DNA of 12,488 nucleotides, taken from positions 1-12,488 of the forward strand of contig CAJWVP010000045.1 of assembly GCA_913048145.1 (NCBI GenBank), read 5' to 3'. Origin of the DNA: an uncultured Rhodospirillaceae bacterium (GTDB lineage Bacteria > Pseudomonadota > Alphaproteobacteria > Rhodospirillales > Casp-alpha2). Positions 1-6,399 of the stretch are shown here, in pieces (the first letter of the stretch is position 1; each line of letters starts with the position of its first letter). The notes below the pieces were generated by a model that ran no database searches, was not told where the DNA came from, and saw nothing but the letters and a program-made list of their open reading frames with translations. The position numbers were made by a program, and so were the translations under genes.

Positions 1-24
1 GGCGGCTTCATTCGGCGGGCTCAT
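1..24 (-). CDS. Start of the next ABC-transporter gene (first 8 codons only)
   Basis: Read on the minus strand, an ATG at 24-22 overlaps the TGA stop of the ABC ATPase at 21-1019 in an ATGA arrangement and opens a frame reading MSPPNEAA to the window edge. In peptide/nickel-type ABC operons the D-type ATPase is commonly followed directly by the F-type ATPase, so an OppF/DppF-like protein is the likely identity, but eight residues show no domain and a permease gene is also possible. The overlap implies translational coupling with the preceding ATPase. Confidence 0.55.
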
Positions 25-1019
25 GAGGCCTCCTTCATGGTCGCAGCCACTTGATTTTTATTGAAGCACGCGGTGGCGTGGCCGCCTTCGACGGCTTCGA
101 GAGACGGGAAGCCTTCGGCGCATTCTGCTGTCGCAAACCGGCAACGCGGTCGGAAAGCGCAGCCTTCGTCCAACATGGTCAAATCCGGAGGCTGGCCTTC
201 AACGGGGTCCAATTTCGCCTGGCGTTGCTGGTCCATGCGCGGTACGGACTTCAAGAGCGCCAGCGTGTAGGGGTGATGTGGGCGGTAATAGATGTCGGCG
301 GCAGTTCCGCTTTCAATGATTTTGCCCGCGTACATGACGTTCACGCGATCCGCGTAGCGCGCCACCACGCCCAGGTTGTGGGTGATGATGATCAACGCGA
401 CGCCAAGATCGCGGGTCAGGTTCTTCATGAGTTCCAGAATCTGCGCCTGGATCGTCACGTCCAAGGCCGTCGTTGGCTCATCGGCGATAATCAGCTTTGG
501 CTCGCATGACAGCGCCATAGCTATCATGACGCGTTGGCGCATGCCGCCGGAAAGATGATGCGGATACTGCACCAAGCGCCGCTCCGGCTCGGAAATGCCA
601 ACCATACCTAGCAATTCGACGGCTCTATTGTGCGCGTCTTCTTCGGATACGTCTGTGTGCGCTAGCATAGTCTCGGTGAGCTGCATGCCGATCGACAGCA
701 CTGGGTTCAACGACGTCATCGGTTCCTGGAAGATCATGGAAATGTCCTTGCCGCGGACATTTCGCATTTCTTCTTCGGAAAGGGCCAACAGGTCCTTGCC
801 CGCGAACCGGATCTCGCCATCGGTGATCTTGCCCGGCGGCCACGGAATGAGCCGAAGGATGGACATAGCCGTCACCGACTTGCCGCAGCCGGATTCCCCG
901 ACCACCGCCACCGTTTCACCTTCGTCAACCGTGTAAGATACTCCGTCGACGGCTTTGACAACGCCCGCCGTCGTAAAAAACTGCGTTTTTAGCTTGTCGA
1001 TCTCAAGTAGGCTCGCCAA
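21..1019 (-). CDS. Peptide/nickel-type ABC transporter ATP-binding protein (OppD/DppD family)
   Basis: This is a 332-aa cytoplasmic ATPase subunit that would power an oligopeptide/dipeptide/nickel-type uptake system. Visible motifs in order are Walker A GESGCGKS (41-48), Q-loop Gln98, signature LSGGMRQR (157-164), Walker B LIIADEP (176-182, catalytic Glu181) and H-loop His214. A C-terminal oligopeptide-transporter extension follows from about residue 248 (HHPYTLALL), with four cysteines (C287, C293, C300, C318) of the kind conserved in this family as a probable metal or Fe-S site. Length is normal for OppD/DppD. The start is a TTG at 1019 preceded by AGGGAGG 4 nt upstream; it gives the usual N-terminus ending in LLEIDKL. 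It is the first gene of its operon, facing a divergent control region, and its stop overlaps the next gene. Solute-binding and permease genes are not in the window, so the substrate cannot be deduced. Family assignment is firm. Confidence 0.95.
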   Translation of the reverse strand: MASLLEIDKLKTQFFTTAGVVKAVDGVSYTVDEGETVAVVGESGCGKSVTAMSILRLIPWPPGKITDGEIRFAGKDLLALSEEEMRNVRGKDISMIFQEPMTSLNPVLSIGMQLTETMLAHTDVSEEDAHNRAVELLGMVGISEPERRLVQYPHHLSGGMRQRVMIAMALSCEPKLIIADEPTTALDVTIQAQILELMKNLTRDLGVALIIITHNLGVVARYADRVNVMYAGKIIESGTAADIYYRPHHPYTLALLKSVPRMDQQRQAKLDPVEGQPPDLTMLDEGCAFRPRCRFATAECAEGFPSLEAVEGGHATACFNKNQVAATMKEAS

Positions 1020-1023
1020 TGAT

Positions 1024-1030
1024 CCTCCCT
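1024..1030 (-). promoter_or_regulatory. Shine-Dalgarno for the ABC ATPase TTG start
   Basis: The minus strand reads AGGGAGG here, ending 4 nt before the TTG at 1019-1017. The strong site supports a TTG start even though no ATG is available in the right place. Confidence 0.6.
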
Positions 1031-1076
1031 TTCGTGCCGGCCCATTGTTTGGGCATTTCGTCGCACAATCGCCGAA

Positions 1077-1105
1077 ACCGTAGAGTTCGTCCTCAGTGAT
1101 GTCAA
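1077..1105 (-). promoter_or_regulatory. Candidate sigma70-type promoter for the ABC operon
   Basis: On the minus strand a perfect TTGACA (1105-1100) is followed after 17 nt by TACGGT (1082-1077), which matches only 3 of 6 of the -10 consensus. Transcription would start near 1070, giving a leader of about 50 nt before the TTG start at 1019. The perfect -35 box and exact spacing are the evidence; the weak -10 keeps confidence modest. Confidence 0.35.
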
Positions 1106-1134
1106 ATGGTTCCCGAGACCTTGAGTTACAAGAT

Positions 1135-1193
1135 GTATACGAGAAAAACCAAGGTTTAGGCGTTCACTGAATGAATTGATATTCGGCCCAATT
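1135..1193. promoter_or_regulatory. Cluster of short dyads in the divergent control region (possible operators)
   Basis: Between the two candidate divergent promoters lie three short symmetric elements: the palindrome GTATAC (1135-1140), AAACC-AA-GGTTT (1146-1157), and AATTG/CAATT arms at 1174-1178 and 1189-1193 with a 10-nt spacer. They sit where a regulator of either operon could bind. Dyads this short occur by chance, and no regulator gene is in the window, so this is a pointer and not an established site. Confidence 0.2.
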
Positions 1194-1218
1194 TGAGATG
1201 TTTTGAAATAGGCCCGGT

Positions 1219-1247
1219 TTGGCCTCTTTCGGAAAGCGAGTTATATC
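1219..1247 (+). promoter_or_regulatory. Candidate promoter for the CMD / HIBADH-like / SDR operon
   Basis: TTGGCC (1219-1224) and TATATC (1242-1247) are separated by exactly 17 nt; each matches four of six consensus bases. A start near 1254 would leave a leader of about 29 nt before the AGGAG/ATG at 1271/1283. It lies inside an upstream extension of the first gene's frame, which fits the ATG at 1283 being the real start. Confidence 0.35.
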
Positions 1248-1270
1248 CCAAACTTCCATTTAGCGTAGCG

Positions 1271-1275
1271 AGGAG
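1271..1275 (+). promoter_or_regulatory. Shine-Dalgarno fixing the CMD-family gene start
   Basis: AGGAG ends 7 nt before the ATG at 1283. It decides for this start over a TTG at 1193 in the same frame, whose 30-residue extension has no family resemblance. Confidence 0.75.
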
Positions 1276-1282
1276 TACCCCT

Positions 1283-1690
1283 ATGGTAAGCGATCAATAC
1301 AAAGCTGGATTGAAGGAACGGACCGAGGTTTTGGGGTCGGAATATGTCGAAAGGGCCGTCGCCGGTGCCGATAATTTCAACCGCGATTTCCAACAGATCG
1401 TCACCGAATACTGTTGGGGTGGCACCTGGGGCCGCGGTGTGCTGGAGCGCAAGAACCGCTCTATTCTCAACCTGGGAATGCTGGCCGCGCTCGGCAAGTC
1501 GCACGAATTCAAACTGCATTTTCGGGGCGCTATCAACAACGGCCTGACCTTAGAGGAACTGCGCGAGGTGCTGATCCAGATCGCCGTTTACTGTGGTATT
1601 CCGGTCGGTGTTGAGGCTTTTCGCAACGCCCGCGAGGTCTTGGAGGACATGAATATCGACACCTCAAACATGGATCCGGGGAAATCTTGA
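1283..1690 (+). CDS. Carboxymuconolactone decarboxylase (CMD) family protein, PcaC-like
   Basis: The product is 135 aa, the size of single-domain CMD/PcaC proteins. The core is recognisable: an EYCWGGTWGR segment near residues 43-52, RSILNLGMLAALGK (60-73), HFRGAINNGLT (80-90), then EELREVLIQIAVYCGIPVG and EAFRNAREVL. This pattern, with the NG-T-EEL-E helix and the YCG-P turn, is that of 4-carboxymuconolactone decarboxylases, which decarboxylate a lactone in protocatechuate breakdown. The wider family also includes peroxidase-like and unassigned members, and no other protocatechuate gene is nearby, so the exact reaction is open. It does not show the CxxC pair of AhpD-type peroxidases. It is the first gene of a plus-strand operon and its TGA overlaps the next ATG (TGATG at 1688-1692), suggesting coupled translation with the dehydrogenase. 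Confidence 0.88.
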   Translation: MVSDQYKAGLKERTEVLGSEYVERAVAGADNFNRDFQQIVTEYCWGGTWGRGVLERKNRSILNLGMLAALGKSHEFKLHFRGAINNGLTLEELREVLIQIAVYCGIPVGVEAFRNAREVLEDMNIDTSNMDPGKS

Positions 1691-2559
1691 TGCCAGAACA
1701 GTTTGGATTTATTGGCCTCGGCCAGATGGGTGGGCCCATGGCCGGAAACATTGCGGCCAAGGGCTTCCCGCTAACGGTCTACGACAAGGCAGGGACGCAA
1801 GGCCTGGCCCCGGAAGGCGCTCAGTTGGGTGCGAATGCTGCCGATATAGCCCGCGCCGCCGATACGGTGTTCCTCTCTGTTCCCGACGGAAAGGTGTCGT
1901 TGTTTGTTGTCGATGAGATCATCGCTAGTGAGGACCGCCGTGCCGACGTAATCATCGACCTTTCGACTATTGGCCCTGATGCTGCGCGGGAAGCAGATGC
2001 AAGATGCAAAGCGGTTGGTATCACCTATATCGACGCTCCGGTGAGCGGTGGCCAGGCAGGGGCTCGTGCCGGCACCATCACGGTGATGCTTGCCGGACCC
2101 AGGGCGGTGGTAGACGCTCACCAAGATGTCCTGCACGGGTTCGCTAAGAACCCCTTCCACGTCGGCGAGCAACCGGGCCAGGGCCAAGCCGTGAAGATTC
2201 TGAACAACTTCCTTTCGGGAACCGCCATGGCGGCCAGCACGGAAGCCGTGTTATACGGCCTGTCGCAAGGCATCGACATGAAAACCATACTGGATGTCGT
2301 CAACGTCTCGACCGGCCAGAACACTGCAACCGCGGACAAGTTCCCGAAGCGTATCCTGACGGAGACGTTCGATACGGGTTTCGCCACGGCGTTGTTGACC
2401 AAGGATGTGAACTTGTTTCTGGACAACGCCAGGGAAGCTGGCACGCCGACCAAGATTGCTCAGGCCATCAGCGAGGTCTGGGATGAAACCAACGAGGCCC
2501 TGCCGGGTTCCGACATTACCATGGTATACAAACATCTTCGCGACGGGGCCGGGGAGTAG
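1690..2559 (+). CDS. NAD-dependent beta-hydroxyacid dehydrogenase (3-hydroxyisobutyrate dehydrogenase family)
   Basis: This 289-aa protein has the full layout of the HIBADH/tartronate semialdehyde reductase/GLYR family, which oxidises or reduces beta-hydroxy acids with a nicotinamide cofactor. Residues 6-20 hold the dinucleotide motif GFIGLGQMGGPMAGN. Asp32 at the end of strand 2 (VYDKAG) favours NAD over NADP. The substrate motif DAPVSGG is at 115-121, and GQAVKILNN (165-173) carries the expected catalytic Lys169. LLTKDVNL (235-242) contributes the conserved active-site Lys238. I take the ATG at 1690 as the start; a TTG one codon earlier is possible, but the ATG overlaps the preceding stop and follows GGGGAA. 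It lies between a CMD-family gene and an SDR gene in one operon, so it probably acts on an intermediate of the same hydroxy- or oxo-acid pathway. The specific substrate is unknown. Confidence 0.93.
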   Translation: MPEQFGFIGLGQMGGPMAGNIAAKGFPLTVYDKAGTQGLAPEGAQLGANAADIARAADTVFLSVPDGKVSLFVVDEIIASEDRRADVIIDLSTIGPDAAREADARCKAVGITYIDAPVSGGQAGARAGTITVMLAGPRAVVDAHQDVLHGFAKNPFHVGEQPGQGQAVKILNNFLSGTAMAASTEAVLYGLSQGIDMKTILDVVNVSTGQNTATADKFPKRILTETFDTGFATALLTKDVNLFLDNAREAGTPTKIAQAISEVWDETNEALPGSDITMVYKHLRDGAGE

Positions 2560-2603
2560 GCCCGGACCCTAGAGAACGACACCAATGAATTGGAGAGCCG
2601 ACC

Positions 2604-3335
2604 ATGAACCGCCTCGACGATAAGATTGCTGTCATTACGGGCGGTGCGCACGGCCAGGGCGCTGCCGAGGCGGAATTGTTCATTGCCGCCGGCGCGCAGG
2701 TTGTGATCACCGATATCGACACGGAAGGCGGCATTGCCACCGCCCAGCGGTTGGGCGCGGCATGCCAATTTATGGCGCATGACGTGGCGTCCGAGGATGC
2801 CTGGACCCGTGTGATCGGGGATGTAGTCGATCGGTATGGGCGCATCGATGTCTTGGTTAACAACGCAGGGATCTTTCGCGTTCTCGGATTGGAGGAGACG
2901 CCCCTGAATGTTTGGAATGAATTGGTCGCCATTAATCAGACCGGCGTCTTTCTAGGCATGCGCGCGGTGGCGCCGGTGATGAAGGAACAGCGAAGCGGCG
3001 CGATGGTGAACATCTCCTCCATTGCCGGGCTGGTGGCATCAGCCCGGGCCCATGCCTATTCGGCAACTAAGTGGGCAGTTCGGGGCATGAGCAAATCTGC
3101 CGCCGTGGAACTTGGCCCCTTTGGTATCCGAGTGAACTCGGTACACCCGGGTTTCATCGACACCCAGATGCTCGACGAGTTTGGGCCGCTACGTGACAAG
3201 CTCGCCGAGAAAGTGCCCTTAGGCCGAATGGCGGACGCCACCGAGGTGGCCCGCTTGGTTCTGTTTCTGGCATCCGATGATGCGGCCTACTGTTCCGGTC
3301 ATGAATTCGTGGTTGATGGTGCCACGCGGAGCTGA
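2604..3335 (+). CDS. Short-chain dehydrogenase/reductase (classical SDR)
   Basis: The 243-aa product is a typical classical SDR: TGGAHGQG (12-19) binds the dinucleotide, Asp37 after strand 2 (VVITDID) points to NAD(H), and Asp60 lies in AHDVAS. NNAG is at 86-89, Asn111 in the VAINQT segment, and the catalytic Ser139, Tyr152 and Lys156 are all present (NISS, then YSATK). The VNSVHPGFIDTQM segment (177-189) and the end HEFVVDGATRS are family-standard. The start has GGAG at 2592-2595, 8 nt upstream of the ATG. It is the last gene of the operon, 44 nt after the dehydrogenase stop, and would reduce or oxidise an alcohol/ketone in the same pathway. Resemblance to 3-alpha/20-beta hydroxysteroid-type or FabG-like SDRs does not fix a substrate. 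No clear terminator follows in the 57-bp convergent gap. Confidence 0.94.
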   Translation: MNRLDDKIAVITGGAHGQGAAEAELFIAAGAQVVITDIDTEGGIATAQRLGAACQFMAHDVASEDAWTRVIGDVVDRYGRIDVLVNNAGIFRVLGLEETPLNVWNELVAINQTGVFLGMRAVAPVMKEQRSGAMVNISSIAGLVASARAHAYSATKWAVRGMSKSAAVELGPFGIRVNSVHPGFIDTQMLDEFGPLRDKLAEKVPLGRMADATEVARLVLFLASDDAAYCSGHEFVVDGATRS

Positions 3336-3392
3336 AAACTCGAACCCGAAAAGCTGGTACCTGACTGCTCCCATCGCGGGGCGTGGGGCTGA

Positions 3393-4517
3393 TTAGTAGC
3401 CCTCTTCGATAAGGGGGAAGCAGCTCAACACATGTGGCTCACGCACCTCGATGGCATTCGGGTGGAGATGCGAAGCGTCCAGTTCCGCGTAGCTGGTGAC
3501 GCCAAGCATGCCGAGCGCGGCGCGGACTTCGTCCTCCAGGATTTCCAACGCGCGGACCAGGGCCGGCGCACCGCCAGCGGCGATGGCCATGCCTTGGAAC
3601 CGGCCCATACCCACCGCGTCGGCGCCCAGCGCCATGGCCTTGACCAAGTCGGCGCCGCGCATGATGCCGCCGTCCAACATGACTTTGGCCTTGCCGTCCA
3701 CCGCCGAAACTACTTCGGGCAATACATCCAGGCCGCCGCGTCCGTGATCCAGTTGCCGGCCCCCGTGGTTGGAAACGTAGACCACGTCGATGCCGTTCTC
3801 GACGCACACCTGGGCATCCTCAGCCGTGGCAATACCCTTGAGGATAATTGGAATATCGAATTTGTCCTGGACCCGTTTCACGTCGTCCCAGCTGAATCGC
3901 ATCTGATGGTCTTCGTTATAGCCGGCAAGGCGGCGCCCAGTGGTCACGTAGCGCTTTGCCAGGTCGCGCTCTCGCTTGGAGTAGTAATCCAGGTCCACCG
4001 TGAAGGCGAAGGCGATGAAGCCGTTATCCATAGCCCGTTTCACGTGGTCATCAACGAAGTTGGCATCACCGCGCACATAGAGTTGGAAAATCTTTGGGTG
4101 GTTCGGCGCAGCGGCGGCCACGTCTTCGAGGCCAGGCGCACAGACGGAGCTCAGCATATGCAAACAGCCGAACTCGGCCGCCGCTTTGGTTGGGCCCGCG
4201 CCCGCCTCGACATCAAAGTCTTGCATGGATCCTATAGGCGCCAAAACAACCGGCAGGCGAAGTTTCTGGTTCAAGAATTCGGCACTTGCGTCAACATACT
4301 CCACGTCGCGCAGCACTCGTGGTCGGAAGGCCATACTGTCAAGCGCCTGGCGGTTTCGTCGGCACGTAGTTTCCGTGTAGGCTGCGCCGAATAGGTAGTC
4401 CCAGGCGTTCTGGTCCAACTTTGCCTTCGCCGCCTTGGCGAACTCTTGCAGGGTTTCGTAGTCTTGCAGTTCCACGTTAGGCAGATCGGTTTCGAAGTCT
4501 TCTTTCTGTTCGGCCAT
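3393..4517 (-). CDS. FMN-dependent alpha-hydroxy-acid oxidase/dehydrogenase (LldD/glycolate oxidase family)
   Basis: This 374-aa flavoenzyme of the (S)-2-hydroxyacid oxidase family would oxidise a 2-hydroxy acid to the 2-oxo acid. The TIM-barrel signatures are in place: DYLFGAA with Tyr41, LPVVLAPIGSMQ (88-99), IFQLYVRGD (143-151) with Gln145 and Tyr147, TVD (173-175), the FMN lysine Lys227 in IILKGIA, and the signature SNHGGRQLD (249-257) with catalytic His251 and Arg254. The phosphate-binding part DGGIMRGAD (282-290) and GMGRFQGMA (303-311) also match, with Phe after Arg306 where many members have Pro. No signal peptide is seen, so it is cytoplasmic. It follows the RraA-like gene by 11 nt and is probably co-transcribed. 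A product 2-oxo acid could be handled by that neighbour. Lactate, glycolate, mandelate or a longer hydroxy acid are all possible substrates. Confidence 0.94.
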   Translation of the reverse strand: MAEQKEDFETDLPNVELQDYETLQEFAKAAKAKLDQNAWDYLFGAAYTETTCRRNRQALDSMAFRPRVLRDVEYVDASAEFLNQKLRLPVVLAPIGSMQDFDVEAGAGPTKAAAEFGCLHMLSSVCAPGLEDVAAAAPNHPKIFQLYVRGDANFVDDHVKRAMDNGFIAFAFTVDLDYYSKRERDLAKRYVTTGRRLAGYNEDHQMRFSWDDVKRVQDKFDIPIILKGIATAEDAQVCVENGIDVVYVSNHGGRQLDHGRGGLDVLPEVVSAVDGKAKVMLDGGIMRGADLVKAMALGADAVGMGRFQGMAIAAGGAPALVRALEILEDEVRAALGMLGVTSYAELDASHLHPNAIEVREPHVLSCFPLIEEGY

Positions 4518-4528
4518 TATCTCTGAGC

Positions 4529-5029
4529 CTACTCGTGTACAGGATTATCGAGGATGATCACACAATCGCGGTCCGCGTAGCAGTAATCGCCCTGGCGAAT
4601 TTCGATGCCGCCCATGTTGAGGGTGACGTTCGCGCGTCCGGCGTCCTCGCCGCGAAAGGGCCGCATGGCGGTCACATGCGTCGCTTTGACGCCAAAATCC
4701 AAACCCGTGAATTCATGACTGTCGCGGATAGCGCCGTGGAAGATCAGACCGGCCCAGCCTGCTGCTTGGGCGTCGGCGGCGATGTTGCCGCCGCAGAGCG
4801 CGCGGCGCGCTGAGCCGCGACCGTCGATGATCAGCACCTTGCCCTCGCCGCCTTGGTTGATCAGGTCCATGATCCCCTTGTTAGATTCGAAGGTGGAAAA
4901 GGTCACCACTTCGCCATGGAAGTCCTCGCGTGCGGCGAAATCGCGGAACTGCAATTCGCAAACGCGGGCTTCAAACTCGAAATCGTCACAGATATCAGCG
5001 GTGCGGATGACGGTGCGCGCGTCGCTCAT
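4529..5029 (-). CDS. RraA-fold protein; probable 4-hydroxy-2-oxoacid aldolase/oxaloacetate decarboxylase
   Basis: The 166-aa protein matches the RraA family end to end: TADICDDFE (10-18), GEGKVLIIDGRGS (61-73), RRALCGGNIA (75-84), GWAGLIFHGAIRDSHE (91-106) and GDYCYAD (147-153). Arg102-Asp103, next to Gly80-Gly81-Asn82, correspond to the phosphate/metal site of class II pyruvate aldolases of this fold. The family contains both the RNase E inhibitor RraA of enterobacteria and HMG/CHA aldolases (ProA/LigK type), which split 4-hydroxy-2-oxo diacids into pyruvate plus an oxo acid and decarboxylate oxaloacetate. The operon partner is an alpha-hydroxy-acid oxidase that makes 2-oxo acids, so the metabolic role is more likely than RNA-decay control; this is inference from context. 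The start is well supported by AGGGAGG 7 nt upstream. Confidence 0.87.
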   Translation of the reverse strand: MSDARTVIRTADICDDFEFEARVCELQFRDFAAREDFHGEVVTFSTFESNKGIMDLINQGGEGKVLIIDGRGSARRALCGGNIAADAQAAGWAGLIFHGAIRDSHEFTGLDFGVKATHVTAMRPFRGEDAGRANVTLNMGGIEIRQGDYCYADRDCVIILDNPVHE

Positions 5030-5036
5030 GCTGGGG

Positions 5037-5043
5037 CCTCCCT
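5037..5043 (-). promoter_or_regulatory. Strong Shine-Dalgarno of the RraA-like gene
   Basis: The minus strand reads AGGGAGG here, 7 nt before the ATG at 5029. It supports a separate, well translated first gene of the RraA-like/hydroxy-acid oxidase unit. Confidence 0.65.
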
Positions 5044-5087
5044 GACCAGGTCCGCCACCAGACTAAGGGCCTTTTCCAGATGGAGCA

Positions 5088-5116
5088 ATTAACACTAAAT
5101 CAGAGGCATCAGCCAA
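5088..5116 (-). promoter_or_regulatory. Weak candidate promoter of the RraA-like / hydroxy-acid oxidase unit
   Basis: On the minus strand TTGGCT (5116-5111) and GTTAAT (5093-5088) are 17 nt apart; each matches four of six consensus bases. It would start transcription about 50 nt before the RraA-like ATG. It is the best match I found in the upstream gap but could be chance. Confidence 0.25.
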
Positions 5117-5137
5117 TCATTTCAAATTCCCACCGTA

Positions 5138-5260
5138 ATGGACGGCGCACAGCTGACCGGTTACGGCGACGTCGACGAGCTGATCTATCATCACGACTTT
5201 CTGGTGCCCGAACCCGCGGCTGGCGCGGTGCGCGGGCGCTGCAGGTTGCCGGCGCGTTGA
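5138..5260 (+). pseudogene. Remnant of a zinc-type alcohol dehydrogenase/quinone oxidoreductase N-terminus
   Basis: An ATG-started 40-codon frame begins MDGAQLTGYGDVDELIYHH, then FLVPEPAAGAV. This is the characteristic opening of medium-chain zinc-type alcohol dehydrogenases/NADPH:quinone oxidoreductases: a QLTGYG strand, an acidic loop, and V-x-x-P-x-P-x-x-G-x-V before the first catalytic-domain strand. Real family members run about 320-350 aa. After residue 31 the similarity stops and the frame ends in a TGA at 5258-5260. A neighbouring frame continues with AGAAGC, faintly like the expected V-x-A-A-G-V, which suggests a frameshift followed by a large deletion. No Shine-Dalgarno is evident. 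It is read in the opposite direction to both flanking operons. A chance match over about 27 residues cannot be fully excluded. Confidence 0.5.
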
Positions 5261-5379
5261 AGAGCCACGAGGCCTCCAATTTGGGCACAAAAAACGTCAT
5301 TCCATGCGGCAGTTCCATGGTCGAGCGGTTGGGCCCATGCCCTTAGGCCGGGCTCACGCCGGGTGGGAAGTTTCAAAGT

Positions 5380-6396
5380 TCAGGAGGCCGTGTTCGCTTC
5401 CCGTTGCGCTCGCATCTGCTCGCGCAGTTGCAGCGTCGCCTCTTCCGTGCCGTCGTGGAAGGTGCCGAACCATTTGTCCAGCGGTAGCAGGCTGCCACCG
5501 TAATTACACTCGAAGTACTTGTGGTGTTGGTAATGGAAGTTGCTGCCGGCGGCCAGGAAGACGCCTTTGCAAATGTCCGTGCGCTCGAAGCCGCTATGGC
5601 CGGGTGCAGGCATGAAGGCCGCGAGGTGCAACTGATAAAGGGCGTTCAGTGGATGCAGCGCGATCGCCCACTGCACGCAGATCGTGGAGAAATAGATCAC
5701 GTGCTCGACTGGATGCATGGAAAGTCCTGACCAAGGCCCGACCTGGACGTTGTTGTGGTGGAGCGCGTGGAACCGTTTATAGAGCGGCTTCGTATGCAGA
5801 AGGCGGTGGCCAAGATAGAAATGCACAGAATGGATAAAGGGCGCCAGCACCAGCGCGATAACGAACCAACCCCAGAAGGCGACTTGGTTGGCCAGATCAA
5901 ACCAGCCTAGGTGCCCGTTGGCGAAGAGCCAATAGGTCACGGCCTCATATCCGGTGATTACCGGCACCGCGAAGGCCAGGGTATGGAACATGTTGTCTTT
6001 TACCTGGTCGTAGAACTTGAATCGGCCGCTGTTGGTGGGGAAGGGCTTGGTGGTGAAGCGGAGGCGTTCGCCCTGGCCCTGGCGAATATAGAGGTAATAG
6101 TGGAGGCCGCCGAACAGGATCAGGATGAAGGCGAAGTTCTTCGCATAGAGAGCGCCTATCCACCAGAGCTCGAAGGTTTGCATGTTCGCCAGCTCTGGCG
6201 TTAGGTAGAGCCAGGAGAGGACGCTAACGCCCAGCCATAGGATATTCTCCGGCCAGATGAACCCGGGCCAGCCGAAGAACCACTTCAAGGTCTTCATAAG
6301 TTCTGGTGGCCAAGCGTTGATGGGTGCGGGCTCAATAGCCGCTTCGGGGCGCCAATTACCGCTTCCATCTCTTGTGGTGGTGATCGCCTCACTCAT
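5380..6396 (-). CDS. Membrane histidine-box hydroxylase/desaturase (fatty acid hydroxylase/sterol desaturase family)
   Basis: The 338-aa product is an integral membrane non-heme di-iron protein. Hydrophobic segments lie around residues 52-66, 85-103, 137-160, 170-190 and 233-258. The histidine clusters typical of the family are present: HRLLH (197-201), HALHH (210-214), HPVEH (228-232) and HYQHH (288-292), with extra His189, His192 and His314. Family members use O2 and an electron donor to hydroxylate or desaturate lipids, sterols, carotenoids or alkylglycerols. The C-terminus (NYGGSLLPLDKWFGTFHDGT, 298-317) is also family-standard. The ATG lies 3 nt after the stop of the molybdopterin oxidoreductase (TAGGAAATG), with AAGGG 7 nt upstream inside the preceding gene, so translation is probably coupled. 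No ferredoxin or reductase gene is in the window, so its electron donor and substrate are unknown. Confidence 0.9.
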   Translation of the reverse strand: MSEAITTTRDGSGNWRPEAAIEPAPINAWPPELMKTLKWFFGWPGFIWPENILWLGVSVLSWLYLTPELANMQTFELWWIGALYAKNFAFILILFGGLHYYLYIRQGQGERLRFTTKPFPTNSGRFKFYDQVKDNMFHTLAFAVPVITGYEAVTYWLFANGHLGWFDLANQVAFWGWFVIALVLAPFIHSVHFYLGHRLLHTKPLYKRFHALHHNNVQVGPWSGLSMHPVEHVIYFSTICVQWAIALHPLNALYQLHLAAFMPAPGHSGFERTDICKGVFLAAGSNFHYQHHKYFECNYGGSLLPLDKWFGTFHDGTEEATLQLREQMRAQREANTAS

Positions 6397-6399
6397 TTC

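Larger units (their letters stand above)
5030..5379. other. 350-bp intergenic gap with no intact gene
   Basis: This is the largest non-coding stretch. It holds the Shine-Dalgarno and weak promoter of the RraA-like gene (5037-5116, minus), a plus-strand fragment resembling an alcohol dehydrogenase N-terminus (5138-5260), and a small imperfect hairpin at 5348-5363 (CCGGGC-TCAC-GCCGGG, one mismatch) just past the hydroxylase gene's stop. The hairpin has no T-run, so I do not call it a terminator. Several open frames of 60-90 codons cross the gap on both strands but show no recognisable protein. The sequence between 5261 and 5347 is unexplained. Confidence 0.6.

Noticed and set aside
1193..1282. 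Upstream extension of the CMD-family protein from a TTG at 1193
   Set aside because: The added 30 residues have no family similarity, overlap a candidate promoter, and the ATG at 1283 has a good AGGAG.
3336..3392. Possible bidirectional terminator between the convergent operons
   Set aside because: Only a short bulged stem (CCCA-t-CG with CG-TGGG) is visible and there is no T-run on either side.
3432..4394. Long plus-strand open frame of 320 codons opposite the alpha-hydroxy-acid oxidase
   Set aside because: It is antisense to a gene with a complete set of catalytic motifs, shows no recognisable domain, and such frames are common opposite GC-rich genes.
5348..5363. Hairpin after the membrane hydroxylase gene as a rho-independent terminator
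   Set aside because: The stem has a mismatch, is short, and no T-run follows on the minus strand.
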